Below are positions 16,051 through 25,051 of a stretch of 64,000 nt of DNA, piece by piece. A model generated the notes under the pieces. It had not been told where the DNA came from. It did not search any database and saw only the letters and a list, made by a program, of their open reading frames with translations. The position numbers and the translations under genes are program-made. Source of the DNA: Nocardia aurantia (GTDB lineage: Bacteria; Actinomycetota; Actinomycetes; Mycobacteriales; Mycobacteriaceae). The DNA is taken from the NCBI RefSeq assembly GCF_009604425.1, contig NZ_WEGI01000022.1:1-64000 (forward strand), read 5' to 3'. The stretch's first letter is position 1. Every line of letters starts with the position of its first letter.

Positions 16051-18093
16051 TCAAGCCAACGTACGTTTCAAGATCTTCCCCGTGGCATTACGCGGAAGGC
16101 TGTCCAGAAAGGTGATGTCCCGAGGCACCGAGAACCGCCCCAACCGGTGCCGAATGTAGTCCCGAACCATATCCGCATCGAGCCGAGCCCCCGCCCGAGC
16201 CACCACGAAAGCAGCCAACCGCTCCCCATATTCGTGATCCGGCACCCCCACCACCGCAACCTCGCTGACCTGAGGCAAGTGTGCCAGCGCCTCCTCCACC
16301 GGCCGAGGAAACACGTTCTCCCCACCCGAGATGATCATCTCGTCGTTGCGCCCGGCCACGAACAGCCGCCCACCCGCGTCCAGATACCCCACATCACCGG
16401 TGTCGAGCATGCCGTCGGCCGCGGCGGGAGCGTCGGCATCGGTGTACCCGTCGAACAGCATGTGGTTCCCGACGAAGATGTTGCCGGTAGCCCCCACCGG
16501 CACCGGCCGCCGGTCCGTACCCAGCACCGCCACCCGCGTGCCGAGCGGTGGCCGCCCCGCGCACGCCGGCGACAACCGCAGATCGTCCGGGTCCGCGATA
16601 GTGGCCCAGGAGACCTCGGTCGATCCATACACGTTGTAGAGGATGTCGCCGAAGCAGTCGAGAAACCGCAGCACCGAGGCCTCGGACAGCGGTGCCCCGC
16701 AACTGGCGACCACCCGCAAACCGGAAAGATCGTAGCGATCGCGCACATGCGACGGCAGATCGAGAATCCGATTCACCATGACCGGCACCACGATCAAACT
16801 GCTGACCCTGTGCTCCTCGACCAGCCGCAGGCAGTCCTCGGCGTCGAACCGGTCGGGCAGCACGACGGTCGCGCGCAGCGGCGTGCTGATCTGCAGCGCG
16901 GCCAGGCCCCAGGTATGGAACAGTGGCGCCGGGATCAGCATGGTCTCGTTCATCCGCAACGGGATTCGCGAGAGCAACGCCGCGACCGTGCTGAACCCCT
17001 TGGGCTGCGGCCGCCGGGCACTCTTCGGAGAGCCACTGGTGCCGGAGGTGAGCACGATCTCCCGCCCCGGCGCCTCCGGCCGCTCGAATTCGCCGGTGCC
17101 GGCGGCGATCAGGTCCTCGACGGTGAGCCGCTCGGGGGGCACCGGCACGCCGACGGTGCAGAACCGGGGGATCTCCGGCGGTAGATACCGGACCAGCCAT
17201 TCCAGACCGGGATCGGCGAAGACGGCCGACATCCGGTGCTTACCGGCGATCTCCTCGAACCGCGCGGCCGCCATCCCGGTGTTGAGCAGGACCGCGTCGA
17301 CGCCGAGTTTTCCGGCGGCGACCATGATCTCGACCATCTCGGCGTGGTTGCGCGACAGCACGCCGACGGTGTCGCCGGGCCCGTAGCCGAGATCGGCGAG
17401 CGCGGCGGCCAAGGCGTGCGTGCGGCTGTGCATCTCGGCGAAGGTACGGTCGGCGCGGTCGTCGATGATCGCGAGCCGGTCCGGTGAATGCGCCGCGGCC
17501 GCCGCGTACCCGCCGGCCAGGGTGAAACCCCATTTGGCCAGCCGCCCCAATTGCCGCAATCCGCGGTCGGGCCGGTAGGTGCGCACCACACCGGTGGCGA
17601 CCATCTGCCGGGCCACCTCCGCCTGGTGCCGCAGCGGGGTGTCCTCACCGTTGACCACGGTCGAGGTCGGAGTGCCGCGGATCAGATCGGCGAGCCGGTG
17701 CAGCCCGCCGGTCACCCATTCGGTGACCATGCGCTTGTTCGCCGAGGCCGCCGGATGCACCCGATGAGCGGCGAAGACGGTGACAGTGACCCGGGTGCGG
17801 CGGCCGCTCTCGTCGTGCAGCCGCACGGCGGCGAAGGCGCCGTCGGTGCTGCGCAGGTCCAGGCTCTCCAGCTCACGCCCGAAGGTCAGCCGGGCCTCGA
17901 CGACGCGGACGTCGGCGGCGTCCCCACCGACCCGCAAGCGCAGGTGGAGGCCGTCGGGTTCGGCGCCGAGTTGTTCACACGTGCCGATCCCGGGAAATAT
18001 CCGGGGATAGATCTGCGGGTCGCGCAGCAGGTCCCACACGGCGGTCCGGGCGACCGGAAGGTCCACAGTCGCGTCGACGATATCGGTAACCAA
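16051..18093 (-). CDS. SRPBCC-domain/AMP-dependent acyl-CoA synthetase fusion
   Basis: A 680-residue two-part protein. Residues 1-150 look like an SRPBCC (polyketide cyclase/START-like) lipid-binding domain (IVDATVDLPVARTAVWDLL). A linker leads to an ANL-family ligase (about 190-680) with the P-loop LTSGTSGSPKS, YGSTEV, the LDTGD adenylate motif, the hinge GRNDEMIISGGENVFP, and the catalytic lysine in PRNATGKILKR. It should activate a fatty or aromatic acid to its CoA thioester; the front domain may bind the hydrophobic substrate. The start appears to be the TTG at 18093. It is divergent from the purine permease. Confidence 0.85.
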   Translation of the reverse strand: MVTDIVDATVDLPVARTAVWDLLRDPQIYPRIFPGIGTCEQLGAEPDGLHLRLRVGGDAADVRVVEARLTFGRELESLDLRSTDGAFAAVRLHDESGRRTRVTVTVFAAHRVHPAASANKRMVTEWVTGGLHRLADLIRGTPTSTVVNGEDTPLRHQAEVARQMVATGVVRTYRPDRGLRQLGRLAKWGFTLAGGYAAAAAHSPDRLAIIDDRADRTFAEMHSRTHALAAALADLGYGPGDTVGVLSRNHAEMVEIMVAAGKLGVDAVLLNTGMAAARFEEIAGKHRMSAVFADPGLEWLVRYLPPEIPRFCTVGVPVPPERLTVEDLIAAGTGEFERPEAPGREIVLTSGTSGSPKSARRPQPKGFSTVAALLSRIPLRMNETMLIPAPLFHTWGLAALQISTPLRATVVLPDRFDAEDCLRLVEEHRVSSLIVVPVMVNRILDLPSHVRDRYDLSGLRVVASCGAPLSEASVLRFLDCFGDILYNVYGSTEVSWATIADPDDLRLSPACAGRPPLGTRVAVLGTDRRPVPVGATGNIFVGNHMLFDGYTDADAPAAADGMLDTGDVGYLDAGGRLFVAGRNDEMIISGGENVFPRPVEEALAHLPQVSEVAVVGVPDHEYGERLAAFVVARAGARLDADMVRDYIRHRLGRFSVPRDITFLDSLPRNATGKILKRTLA

Positions 18094-18361
18094 CAGCTTG
18101 CACTTCTCACTCGGTCGGGCGCGAAGGCGCGGATGGCCGGAATAACGTATTTGTAACGGCGCTACCGGATCCGGTCAAGGAAAGTCGGATTTTAGGTGAA
18201 TTCTTCGGTTAATTGCCCGGTAATTGCATGTGACCCGAGGTGCCGCACATCCCGTGGCAAGGTCGATTGCCGGTGAGTAACTACAGCGATTTCCCTCCCG
18301 CGTGTCGCGGCGGCTACCGTGCCGGGGGCAGCTCATTCGTTCGGCGGGGTGGAGACCTCAG
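18094..18361. promoter_or_regulatory. Divergent intergenic region, ligase / purine permease
   Basis: A 268-base divergent promoter region, visibly more AT-rich than its surroundings. It contains the palindrome CCGGATCCGG and two near-copies of CGGT(T)AATTGC in direct orientation. No riboswitch fold was recognised. A GGAG precedes the permease start. Confidence 0.4.
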
Positions 18362-19726
18362 ATGACAACAACCGACGTCCAGCCGGAGCCCACCGGTCGC
18401 GTCGACGGGTACTTCGGGATCTCCCGGCTCGGATCGACCGTGCGGCGCGAGATCATGGCCGGGACGGTCACCTTCCTCGCCATGTCCTATGTGCTGGCGG
18501 TCAATCCGGCGGTGCTCGGCGACCACGGCCCGCTCGGCGCCCGCGGCATCCCGACGCAGGCGGTGTTCACCGCCACCGCCGTCGCCGCCGTGGTCGGCAC
18601 GCTGGTGATGGGATTGTGGGCGCGTTATCCGGTGGCGCTGGCGCCGGGGATGGGGCTCAACGCCTTCTTCGCCTACTCGGTGGTGCTCGGGATGGGCATC
18701 CCCTGGCAGGAGGCACTGTCGGGCACCCTGCTGTCCGGCGTCATCTTCTTCGTGCTGGCGATCACCAGGATCCGCGAGAAGATCATCGACGCGATCCCGT
18801 TGCAGATGAAGCTGGCCGTCGGGGCGGGGATCGGCATGTTCGTGGCCTTCCTGGGCCTGAAGAACTCCGGCATCGTGGTCGCCAGCGACGCCACCCTCGT
18901 ACACCTCGGCGACTTCACCGCGGGCGGTACGCTGCTGGCGCTGTTCGGGCTCCTGGTGACCGTGGTGTTCCTCGTGCTGGGGTGGCACGGCGCCGTGCTC
19001 TACGGCATCGTCGCGACGACCGTGGTCGGCGTCGTCAGCGGGCTGGTGCACCTGCCGCACGGGGTCGTGGACACCCCGCACGGTCTGGATCGGACCTTCG
19101 GGCAGGCGATCGTGCACCTGCCGCACGCCTTCACCGGGCAGATGGCGATCGTGGTGCTCACGATGCTGTTCGTCGACTTCTTCGACGCCTCCGGCACCCT
19201 GATCGGCATCGCCAACCAGGCCGGGCTGCTCGGCGAGGACGGCAAGCTGCCGCGCGCGGCGCAGGCACTGGCCGCCGACTCGATCGGGACCACGGCCGGC
19301 GCGATCATCGGAACCTCGACCACCACCGCCTACGTGGAATCGACCGCCGGGGTCAGCGCGGGCGGTCGCACCGGGCTGACCGCGGTGACGACCGCGTGCT
19401 GGTTCGCGGTGGCGATGTTCTTCTTCCCGGTGTTCGCGGTGGTCGCGGGCGCACCCGCGGTGACCGCTCCGGCACTGATCGTGGTGGGTGTGCTGATGGC
19501 GCGCGCACTGGGCGATATCGAATGGAACAAGCTGGAGTACGCGATCCCCGCGTTCCTCACCGTGATCATGATGCCGCTGACGTACTCGATCGCGAACGGC
19601 ATCGCGATGGGGCTGCTGTTCTACCCGGTGGTGATGGTGGCCAAGCGGCGGATCCGTGAGGTGCACCCGGTGATGTGGGTGCTGATGCTGGTCTTCCTCG
19701 GCTACTTCTTCTTCCTCGCGGACTAG
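18362..19726 (+). CDS. NCS2-family purine permease (AzgA/PbuG type)
   Basis: A 454-residue membrane protein with about 12-14 hydrophobic segments. It belongs to the AzgA-like branch of NCS2 transporters, shown by YFGISRLGSTVRREIMAGTVTFLAMSY, APGMGLNAFFAY and GTSTTTAYVESTAGVSAGGRTGLTA (split across helices 8-10). Members import adenine, guanine or hypoxanthine with protons. The ATG at 18362 is chosen. A terminator hairpin follows. Confidence 0.92.
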   Translation: MTTTDVQPEPTGRVDGYFGISRLGSTVRREIMAGTVTFLAMSYVLAVNPAVLGDHGPLGARGIPTQAVFTATAVAAVVGTLVMGLWARYPVALAPGMGLNAFFAYSVVLGMGIPWQEALSGTLLSGVIFFVLAITRIREKIIDAIPLQMKLAVGAGIGMFVAFLGLKNSGIVVASDATLVHLGDFTAGGTLLALFGLLVTVVFLVLGWHGAVLYGIVATTVVGVVSGLVHLPHGVVDTPHGLDRTFGQAIVHLPHAFTGQMAIVVLTMLFVDFFDASGTLIGIANQAGLLGEDGKLPRAAQALAADSIGTTAGAIIGTSTTTAYVESTAGVSAGGRTGLTAVTTACWFAVAMFFFPVFAVVAGAPAVTAPALIVVGVLMARALGDIEWNKLEYAIPAFLTVIMMPLTYSIANGIAMGLLFYPVVMVAKRRIREVHPVMWVLMLVFLGYFFFLAD

Positions 19727-19746
19727 CGCCGAGGGGATTCCCCCAG

Positions 19747-19782
19747 GTCCCCGCGCCAGGTTGCAGGGCGCGGCGCGGGGAC
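19747..19782 (+). terminator. Hairpin after purine permease gene
   Basis: GTCCCCGCGCC (19747-19757) and GGCGCGGGGAC (19772-19782) form a perfect 11-bp stem with a 14-base loop, 20 bases after the permease stop and ahead of the convergent dinG. Confidence 0.65.
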
Positions 19783-19881
19783 GGCGATACACCGATGGGG
19801 AATTGGGGGTTCACCGGAGTACCACCGTCCAGTTTACTTCCGTCCGAAAGCTCCTCGGGCGAATGTGAATTTTCACATGAT

Positions 19882-21927
19882 TCACACAGCGGCGGCCGTC
19901 AGTCGCCGCAGCGCCTTGGCCACGACCTCCGGATCGGAGGTCTCCCAGTAGGGCGGCAGCGACGCCCGCAGATACGAGCCGTAGCGGGCGGTGACCAGGC
20001 GGGGGTCGAGGATCGCCACCACGCCACGGTCGTCGACGCTGCGCAGCAACCGGCCGGTGCCCTGCGCCAGCAGCAGGGCCGCGTGATTGGCCGCGATGGC
20101 GAGAAAACCGTTGCCGCCGCGCGACTCCACCGCTTTCTGCCGGGCCACCAGCAGCGGATCGTCGGGCCGGGGGAACGGGATGCGGTCGAGGATCACCAGG
20201 CTCAGCGACGGGCCCGGCACGTCGACCCCCTGCCACAGCGACAACGTGCCGAACAGCGAGGTGGCCGGATCCTCCGCGAACCGGCGCACCAGCACGCCGG
20301 TGGCGTCCTCCCCCTGGCACAGCACCGGGGTCTCCAGCCGTCCGCGCAGCGCCTCGGTGGCGGCCTTCGCCGCCCGCATGGAGGAGAACAGGCCGAGCGT
20401 GCGCCCACCGGCGGCGTTGACCAGCCGCTCGATCTCGTCCAGGTAGGCCGGCGGCAGCCCGTCCCGGCCCGGGGTGGGCAGATGTTTGGCCACGTAGAGG
20501 ATGCCCGACTTGGCGTGGTCGAACGGCGAACCGACGTCGAGGGCGTTCCAGCGCACCGAACCGGCGTCCGACGGCGCCTCCGCGCCGTTGGCCAGCGCCG
20601 GATCGACGGTGTGGCCCGACTGCGGCGGCAGCCCCCAGGTGACGGCCAGCGCGTCGAACGACCCGCCGATCTGCAACGTCGCCGACGCCATGATCACCGT
20701 GGACGTGCCGAACAACCGGCTGCGCAACAGTCCGCCCACCGACAGTGGCGCCATGTGCAGGCCGCGGCGGGCGATCCCCCGCACCTCCTCCGAGGACAGC
20801 CAGACCACGTCGCGGCGGGTCGCGGGATCCTCGTCGTCGAAGGTGGTGAGCACCCGGACCGCGGCGTCGTGCACCTCCTCGATGCCGGACAGCGCGAGAT
20901 TGCGGGCCGCGGCGCCCTCGGGATCGGCCGCGGCGGCGCCGCCGTTCTGCGGGCCCAGGGCCGTGCGGCAGTTCCAGGCGGCGTCGCGGATCATCGCCAG
21001 CACCGGCGCGGCGCCCTCGGGCAGCCGGTCCCAGCGGCCCGGGGGTAGCTCCTCCAGCAGCTGATGCCAGGACTCGGCCGCGGCCTCCAGCCGGTCGACC
21101 TCCTGCTCGTCGATCAGTTTCGCGCAGCGGCGGGCGGCGGCGCTGATCGCGGCGGTCGACAGTTCCGCCGTCGCCACGCCGGTGACGCGGTCGACCAGTT
21201 CGTGCGCCTCGTCGACGACCACCACATCGTGCTCGGGCAGGACCTGCACGCCGCTGATCGCGTCGATGGCCAGCAGCGCGTGGTTGGTGACCACGACATC
21301 GGCCTGGCCCGATTCGGCGCGGGCCTTCTCGGCGAAGCAGTCCACCCCGAACGGGCAGCGGCCCTTGCCCAGGCATTCCCGTGACGACACGCTGACCTGC
21401 CGCCAGGCCCGATCGGTGACGCCGGGAACCAGCTCGTCCCGGTCGCCGGTCTCGGTGTCGGAGGCCCACTCGTTGAGCCGCTGCACCTCGCGGCCGAGCT
21501 TGGAGATGGCGAACGCGTCGAACAGCTCGGCCTCGCCAGCCTCGTCCGGGATGACACTGTTGATCTTGTTCAGGCAGAGATAGTTGTTGCGGCCCTTGAG
21601 GATCGCGTACTTCGGTACCCGGCCCAGCGCCTTGGCCAGCGCCTCCGACAGCCGTGGCAGATCCCGGTCGACCAGTTGCCGTTGCAGTGCGATGGTCGCG
21701 GTGGAGACCACCACCGTGCGGCCGGTGTGCACCGCATGCCGCAGGCTGGGCACCAGATAGGCCAGCGACTTGCCGGTGCCGGTGCCGGCCTGTACCGCCA
21801 GATGCTCCTTGGTGTCGATGGAGTGCGCGACTGCCGCCGCCATGGTCTGCTGACCTTTGCGCGCCTTACCGCCGAGCGCCTCGACGGCGGTTGCCAGCAG
21901 GGCCGGGACGGTGGGGAGTTCGGGCAC
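19882..21927 (-). CDS. dinG: ATP-dependent DNA helicase DinG
   Basis: A 681-residue XPD/DinG-family superfamily 2 helicase. Walker A is AGTGTGKS (near residue 48), the DEAH box is VVVDEAHELVD, and four cysteines that fit an iron-sulfur cluster lie in NYLCLNK and CLGKGRCPFGVDCF. The C-terminal motif VI is ALLLAQGTGRLLRS. DinG unwinds R-loops and D-loops. The GTG at 21927 is the start. It is last in a probable pncB-pncA-dinG operon with gaps of 43 and 34 bases. Confidence 0.94.
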   Translation of the reverse strand: MPELPTVPALLATAVEALGGKARKGQQTMAAAVAHSIDTKEHLAVQAGTGTGKSLAYLVPSLRHAVHTGRTVVVSTATIALQRQLVDRDLPRLSEALAKALGRVPKYAILKGRNNYLCLNKINSVIPDEAGEAELFDAFAISKLGREVQRLNEWASDTETGDRDELVPGVTDRAWRQVSVSSRECLGKGRCPFGVDCFAEKARAESGQADVVVTNHALLAIDAISGVQVLPEHDVVVVDEAHELVDRVTGVATAELSTAAISAAARRCAKLIDEQEVDRLEAAAESWHQLLEELPPGRWDRLPEGAAPVLAMIRDAAWNCRTALGPQNGGAAAADPEGAAARNLALSGIEEVHDAAVRVLTTFDDEDPATRRDVVWLSSEEVRGIARRGLHMAPLSVGGLLRSRLFGTSTVIMASATLQIGGSFDALAVTWGLPPQSGHTVDPALANGAEAPSDAGSVRWNALDVGSPFDHAKSGILYVAKHLPTPGRDGLPPAYLDEIERLVNAAGGRTLGLFSSMRAAKAATEALRGRLETPVLCQGEDATGVLVRRFAEDPATSLFGTLSLWQGVDVPGPSLSLVILDRIPFPRPDDPLLVARQKAVESRGGNGFLAIAANHAALLLAQGTGRLLRSVDDRGVVAILDPRLVTARYGSYLRASLPPYWETSDPEVVAKALRRLTAAAV

Positions 21928-21961
21928 CCAGGCAGATTACTGCCATCCGCCGACAAGTCGT

Positions 21962-22543
21962 TCAGGACTCCAGACTACCGGCGAGTTCGATTCCGGCGGA
22001 ACGCATTTCGTCGAGAACACGATCGACCGTGGCCGGGGTGACGGCGGCGGTGAGACCCAGCAGGACCCGGGTGCGCAACCCTGCGGACCGCGCGTCCAGG
22101 GCGGTTGCCCGGACACAGTGGTCGGTGGCGATCCCGCACACGTCGACGGCGTCGATGTCGTTGGCGCGCAACCACTCCGCGAGGCCGGAGCCGTCGCCGG
22201 CGCTGCCCTCGAAGCCCGAGTACGCGGCGCTGTACGCGCCCTTGGAGAAGACCTCGGCGACCCGCGCGGTGTCGAGATTCGGGTGGAAGTCGGCCCCCGG
22301 CGTCCCCACCCGGCAGTGCGGCGGCCAACTGTCGACATAATCCGGCCGCGCGGAGAAATGTGCGCCCGGATCGATGTGATAGTCGCGGGTCGCGACGACA
22401 GCGGCGTAGTCGGCGACGCCGAGGTACTCGCTGATCCGCTCGGCCACGGCGGCCCCGCCGGCGACGGCCAGCGAGCCGCCCTCGCAGAAGTCGTTCTGCA
22501 CGTCGACGACGATGAGTGCCCTGTTCCCGTCCGGGGAGTTCAT
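21962..22543 (-). CDS. pncA: Nicotinamidase PncA (isochorismatase-like hydrolase)
   Basis: A 193-residue cysteine hydrolase. The catalytic triad is visible: Asp in VVDVQNDF, Lys in VFSKGAYS and Cys in GIATDHCVRATALDA, with metal-binding residues in TRDYHIDPGAHF. It converts nicotinamide to nicotinic acid and, in mycobacteria, activates pyrazinamide. The ATG at 22543 is preferred because it gives the normal N-terminus. It lies directly after pncB, so two successive steps of NAD salvage are probably cotranscribed. Confidence 0.93.
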   Translation of the reverse strand: MNSPDGNRALIVVDVQNDFCEGGSLAVAGGAAVAERISEYLGVADYAAVVATRDYHIDPGAHFSARPDYVDSWPPHCRVGTPGADFHPNLDTARVAEVFSKGAYSAAYSGFEGSAGDGSGLAEWLRANDIDAVDVCGIATDHCVRATALDARSAGLRTRVLLGLTAAVTPATVDRVLDEMRSAGIELAGSLES

Positions 22544-22586
22544 GGTCTCGCACACCTCGTTTCGCCCGCACCGAGCGGGCACGGCT

Positions 22587-23912
22587 TCATTGTAGGAAGG
22601 TCGTGGGGATCGCGGGCTCCCCGGCGGACAGTTTCAGGCCCTCCCAGGGCAGGCTGACCAGTCCGCGCGCCACCAGATCGCGGCTCTCCCGCAGCGTGGG
22701 CCGATCGTCGAGCACCCGGCCCCCGCGGACCAGCGGAACCGACAGGTCGCGGGCCTCGAAACCGTCCGGCTCCGGCGCCGGCCCGGCCATCGGATATACG
22801 ATCTCCTCCACGATGGTCCCGGTCGGCCGCGCCAGCCGCACCGCGGACTTGGCGCCGCCGCGGGACTCCTTGTGGCTGGAACGCTTGGCCACCGGCGTGC
22901 CGTCCACCTCGACCAGTTTGTAGACCATCCCGGCGGTGGGCGCGCCGGATCCGGTCACCAGCGAGGTGCCGACGCCGTACACGTCGACCGGTTCGGCGCG
23001 CAGCGAGGCGATCGCGTACTCGTCCAGATCCCCCGACACCACGATCCGGGTGCCCGTCGCGCCGAGCGCGTCCAGCTGATCGCGGACCTGCCGGGCCAGC
23101 ACCCCCAGATCACCGGAATCGATCCGCACACCGCCCAATCCGGGCCCGGCGACCTCGATCGCGGTGGCCACACCCTTGGCGATGTCGTAGGTGTCGACCA
23201 GCAGCGTCGTCCCGAGTCCGAGCGCCTCGATCTGGGTGCGGAACGCCGCCGCCTCGTCCGCTCCGTCCGGCCCGCTGTGCAACAGGGTGAACGCGTGCGC
23301 GCTGGTGCCCGCGCCCGGGACGCCGAACCGCCGCACCGCCTCCAGGTTGGACGTGGCGTCGAAACCGGCCAGATAGGCCGCCCGCGAGCTGGCGGGCGCC
23401 GCCAGTTCGTGGGTGCGCCGCGAGCCCATCTCGATCATGTCGCGGTCCCCGGCGGCGCTCACCATCCGCGCGGCCGCCGACGCGATCGCGCTGTCGTGGT
23501 TGAGGATCGACAGGATCAGCGTCTCCAGCACCACGCATTCGGCGAAGCTGCCCCGCACCGACAGGATCGGCGAACCCGGGAAATACAGGTCACCCTCCCG
23601 ATATCCGTCGATGTCGCCGCCGAATCGGTACCCACGCAACCATTCCAGGGTGCGGTCGTCGAGGAAACGGGCCACCACCGCGAGCTCGGCCTCGCCGAAC
23701 CGGAAGTCGGCCAAGGCATCCAGCAGCCGGCCGGTGCCGGCCACCACGCCGTAGCGCCGGCCGTTCGGCAATCGCCTGGCGAATACTTCGAAACTGCACC
23801 GCCGGTCCGCCGACCCGTCGGTCAGTGCCGCAGCGAGCATGGTCAATTCGTACTGATCGGTCAGCAACGCGGTACTGGCCGCGGCGGTGCCGGAGGCATC
23901 CGAGGTGTCCAC
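22587..23912 (-). CDS. pncB: Nicotinate phosphoribosyltransferase
   Basis: A 441-residue enzyme making nicotinate mononucleotide from nicotinate and PRPP. Family features include ALLTDQYELTMLAAAL at the N-terminus, the MIEMGSRRTHE region, and VDTYDIAKGV followed by GVRIDSGDLG, which together form the phosphoribosyl site. The GTG at 23912 starts the gene. It heads the pncB-pncA-dinG operon and is divergent from clpS across a short promoter region. Confidence 0.94.
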   Translation of the reverse strand: MDTSDASGTAAASTALLTDQYELTMLAAALTDGSADRRCSFEVFARRLPNGRRYGVVAGTGRLLDALADFRFGEAELAVVARFLDDRTLEWLRGYRFGGDIDGYREGDLYFPGSPILSVRGSFAECVVLETLILSILNHDSAIASAAARMVSAAGDRDMIEMGSRRTHELAAPASSRAAYLAGFDATSNLEAVRRFGVPGAGTSAHAFTLLHSGPDGADEAAAFRTQIEALGLGTTLLVDTYDIAKGVATAIEVAGPGLGGVRIDSGDLGVLARQVRDQLDALGATGTRIVVSGDLDEYAIASLRAEPVDVYGVGTSLVTGSGAPTAGMVYKLVEVDGTPVAKRSSHKESRGGAKSAVRLARPTGTIVEEIVYPMAGPAPEPDGFEARDLSVPLVRGGRVLDDRPTLRESRDLVARGLVSLPWEGLKLSAGEPAIPTTFLQ

Positions 23913-24085
23913 CAGGCCACTGTAGACAGCGCCGCGCCGGTGGTGGCGGTCGTCATCTCGAAAAGGACAATCCGCATGCGGCGGGTGTTGTTTCCCGCGA
24001 GCCGAGTCGTACCCTGAAGGTTATGGGTCTGTGCATGGAGGACGCTGTGCTGGTCGCCGTCGGTCCGGCCGACGTGGTCGTACGG

Positions 24086-24379
24086 ATGGCGGCTCCGCAG
24101 GCGACGCCCGAGACGGTCGAGGTCACCGAGATCCTGGAGGCCGAGGATCGGCCGTGGGTCACGGTCGTCTGGGACGACCCCGTCAACCTGATGCACTACG
24201 TGACCTACATCTTCCAAAAGCTGTTCGGCTACAGCAAATCCAAGGCTACGGAGCTCATGCTCAAGGTCCACAACGAGGGCAAGGCGGTCGTCTCCTCCGG
24301 CTCCCGGGACAAGATGGAGCACGACGTCCAGCGACTACACGCGGCGGGCCTCTGGGCCACCATGCAGCGGGACGGGTAG
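24086..24379 (+). CDS. clpS: ATP-dependent Clp protease adaptor ClpS
   Basis: A 97-residue N-recognin that delivers N-degron substrates to ClpC/ClpP. The core WVTVVWDDPVNLMHYV and the AVVSSGSRDKMEHDV helix are typical, and the length matches the mycobacterial protein when translation begins at the ATG at 24086. An in-frame GTG at 24047, preceded by GGAGG at five bases, is a serious alternative that adds 13 residues; an ATG at 24023 is also possible. The next gene, DUF2017, follows after 22 bases. Confidence 0.93.
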   Translation: MAAPQATPETVEVTEILEAEDRPWVTVVWDDPVNLMHYVTYIFQKLFGYSKSKATELMLKVHNEGKAVVSSGSRDKMEHDVQRLHAAGLWATMQRDG

Positions 24380-24401
24380 TCGGGGCGACTACCGTAACCC
24401 C

Positions 24402-24971
24402 GTGCGCAAATGGAGCAGGAAGAACTCGCTGAGCGGGCTCAAGCTGCGGTCCGAAATGGATGCGCGGGAGGCCGAGGTACTGCGTTCGCTGGTGGGCGCG
24501 GTGACCGGCCTGCTCGCCGACCGGGCCCGATCCGCCCCCGAAGACGATCTGACCGCCCTCACCGGGTTACGGACCGGCAACAGCAACCCGCCGGACGACC
24601 CGAGACTGGCCCGGCTGCTACCCGAATTCCATCGCAGTGAACCCGGCTCGCCGGATGCCGACCGCGCGGATCTGAACAGCGCGCTACGCAGCCTGCACGA
24701 GCCCGACATCATCGAGGCCAAGGTGGCCGCGGGCTCGGTCGTGCTGGACACGCTGCCCGCCCAGGGCGGCAAGATCCTGCTGACCCCCGAACAGGCCGAC
24801 GCCTGGCTGATCGCCCTCAACGACGTCCGGCTGGCCCTGGGCACCGCCCTCGGCGTGGACGCCGACACCCCCGACCACCTCGACCCGCACGATCCCCGCG
24901 CCCCGCACCTGGACGTGTACCACTGGCTCACCTGGATGCAGGACTCCCTGCTGCAGGCGATGAACTCCTGA
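24402..24971 (+). CDS. DUF2017 family protein
   Basis: A 189-residue helical protein of the DUF2017 family, conserved after clpS in actinobacteria. It starts with a basic segment (MRKWSRKNSLSGLKLR) and contains the LLTPEQADAWLIALNDVRLALG helix. Function unknown; the constant link with ClpS suggests a role in regulated proteolysis, but this is inference. The start is the GTG at 24402. Confidence 0.85.
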   Translation: MRKWSRKNSLSGLKLRSEMDAREAEVLRSLVGAVTGLLADRARSAPEDDLTALTGLRTGNSNPPDDPRLARLLPEFHRSEPGSPDADRADLNSALRSLHEPDIIEAKVAAGSVVLDTLPAQGGKILLTPEQADAWLIALNDVRLALGTALGVDADTPDHLDPHDPRAPHLDVYHWLTWMQDSLLQAMNS

Positions 24972-25051
24972 ACCTGCCCGGCTGCCGTGCCCACGGTCCC
25001 GGCCGGCCGGTCGCGCGGCGATTGTCGGTGACAGCTCGAGAGGAGATCCCG

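Noticed and set aside
18094..18361. Purine riboswitch ahead of the permease gene
   Set aside because: The conserved purine-aptamer core and three-way-junction pairing are not visible, and such riboswitches are rare in actinobacteria.
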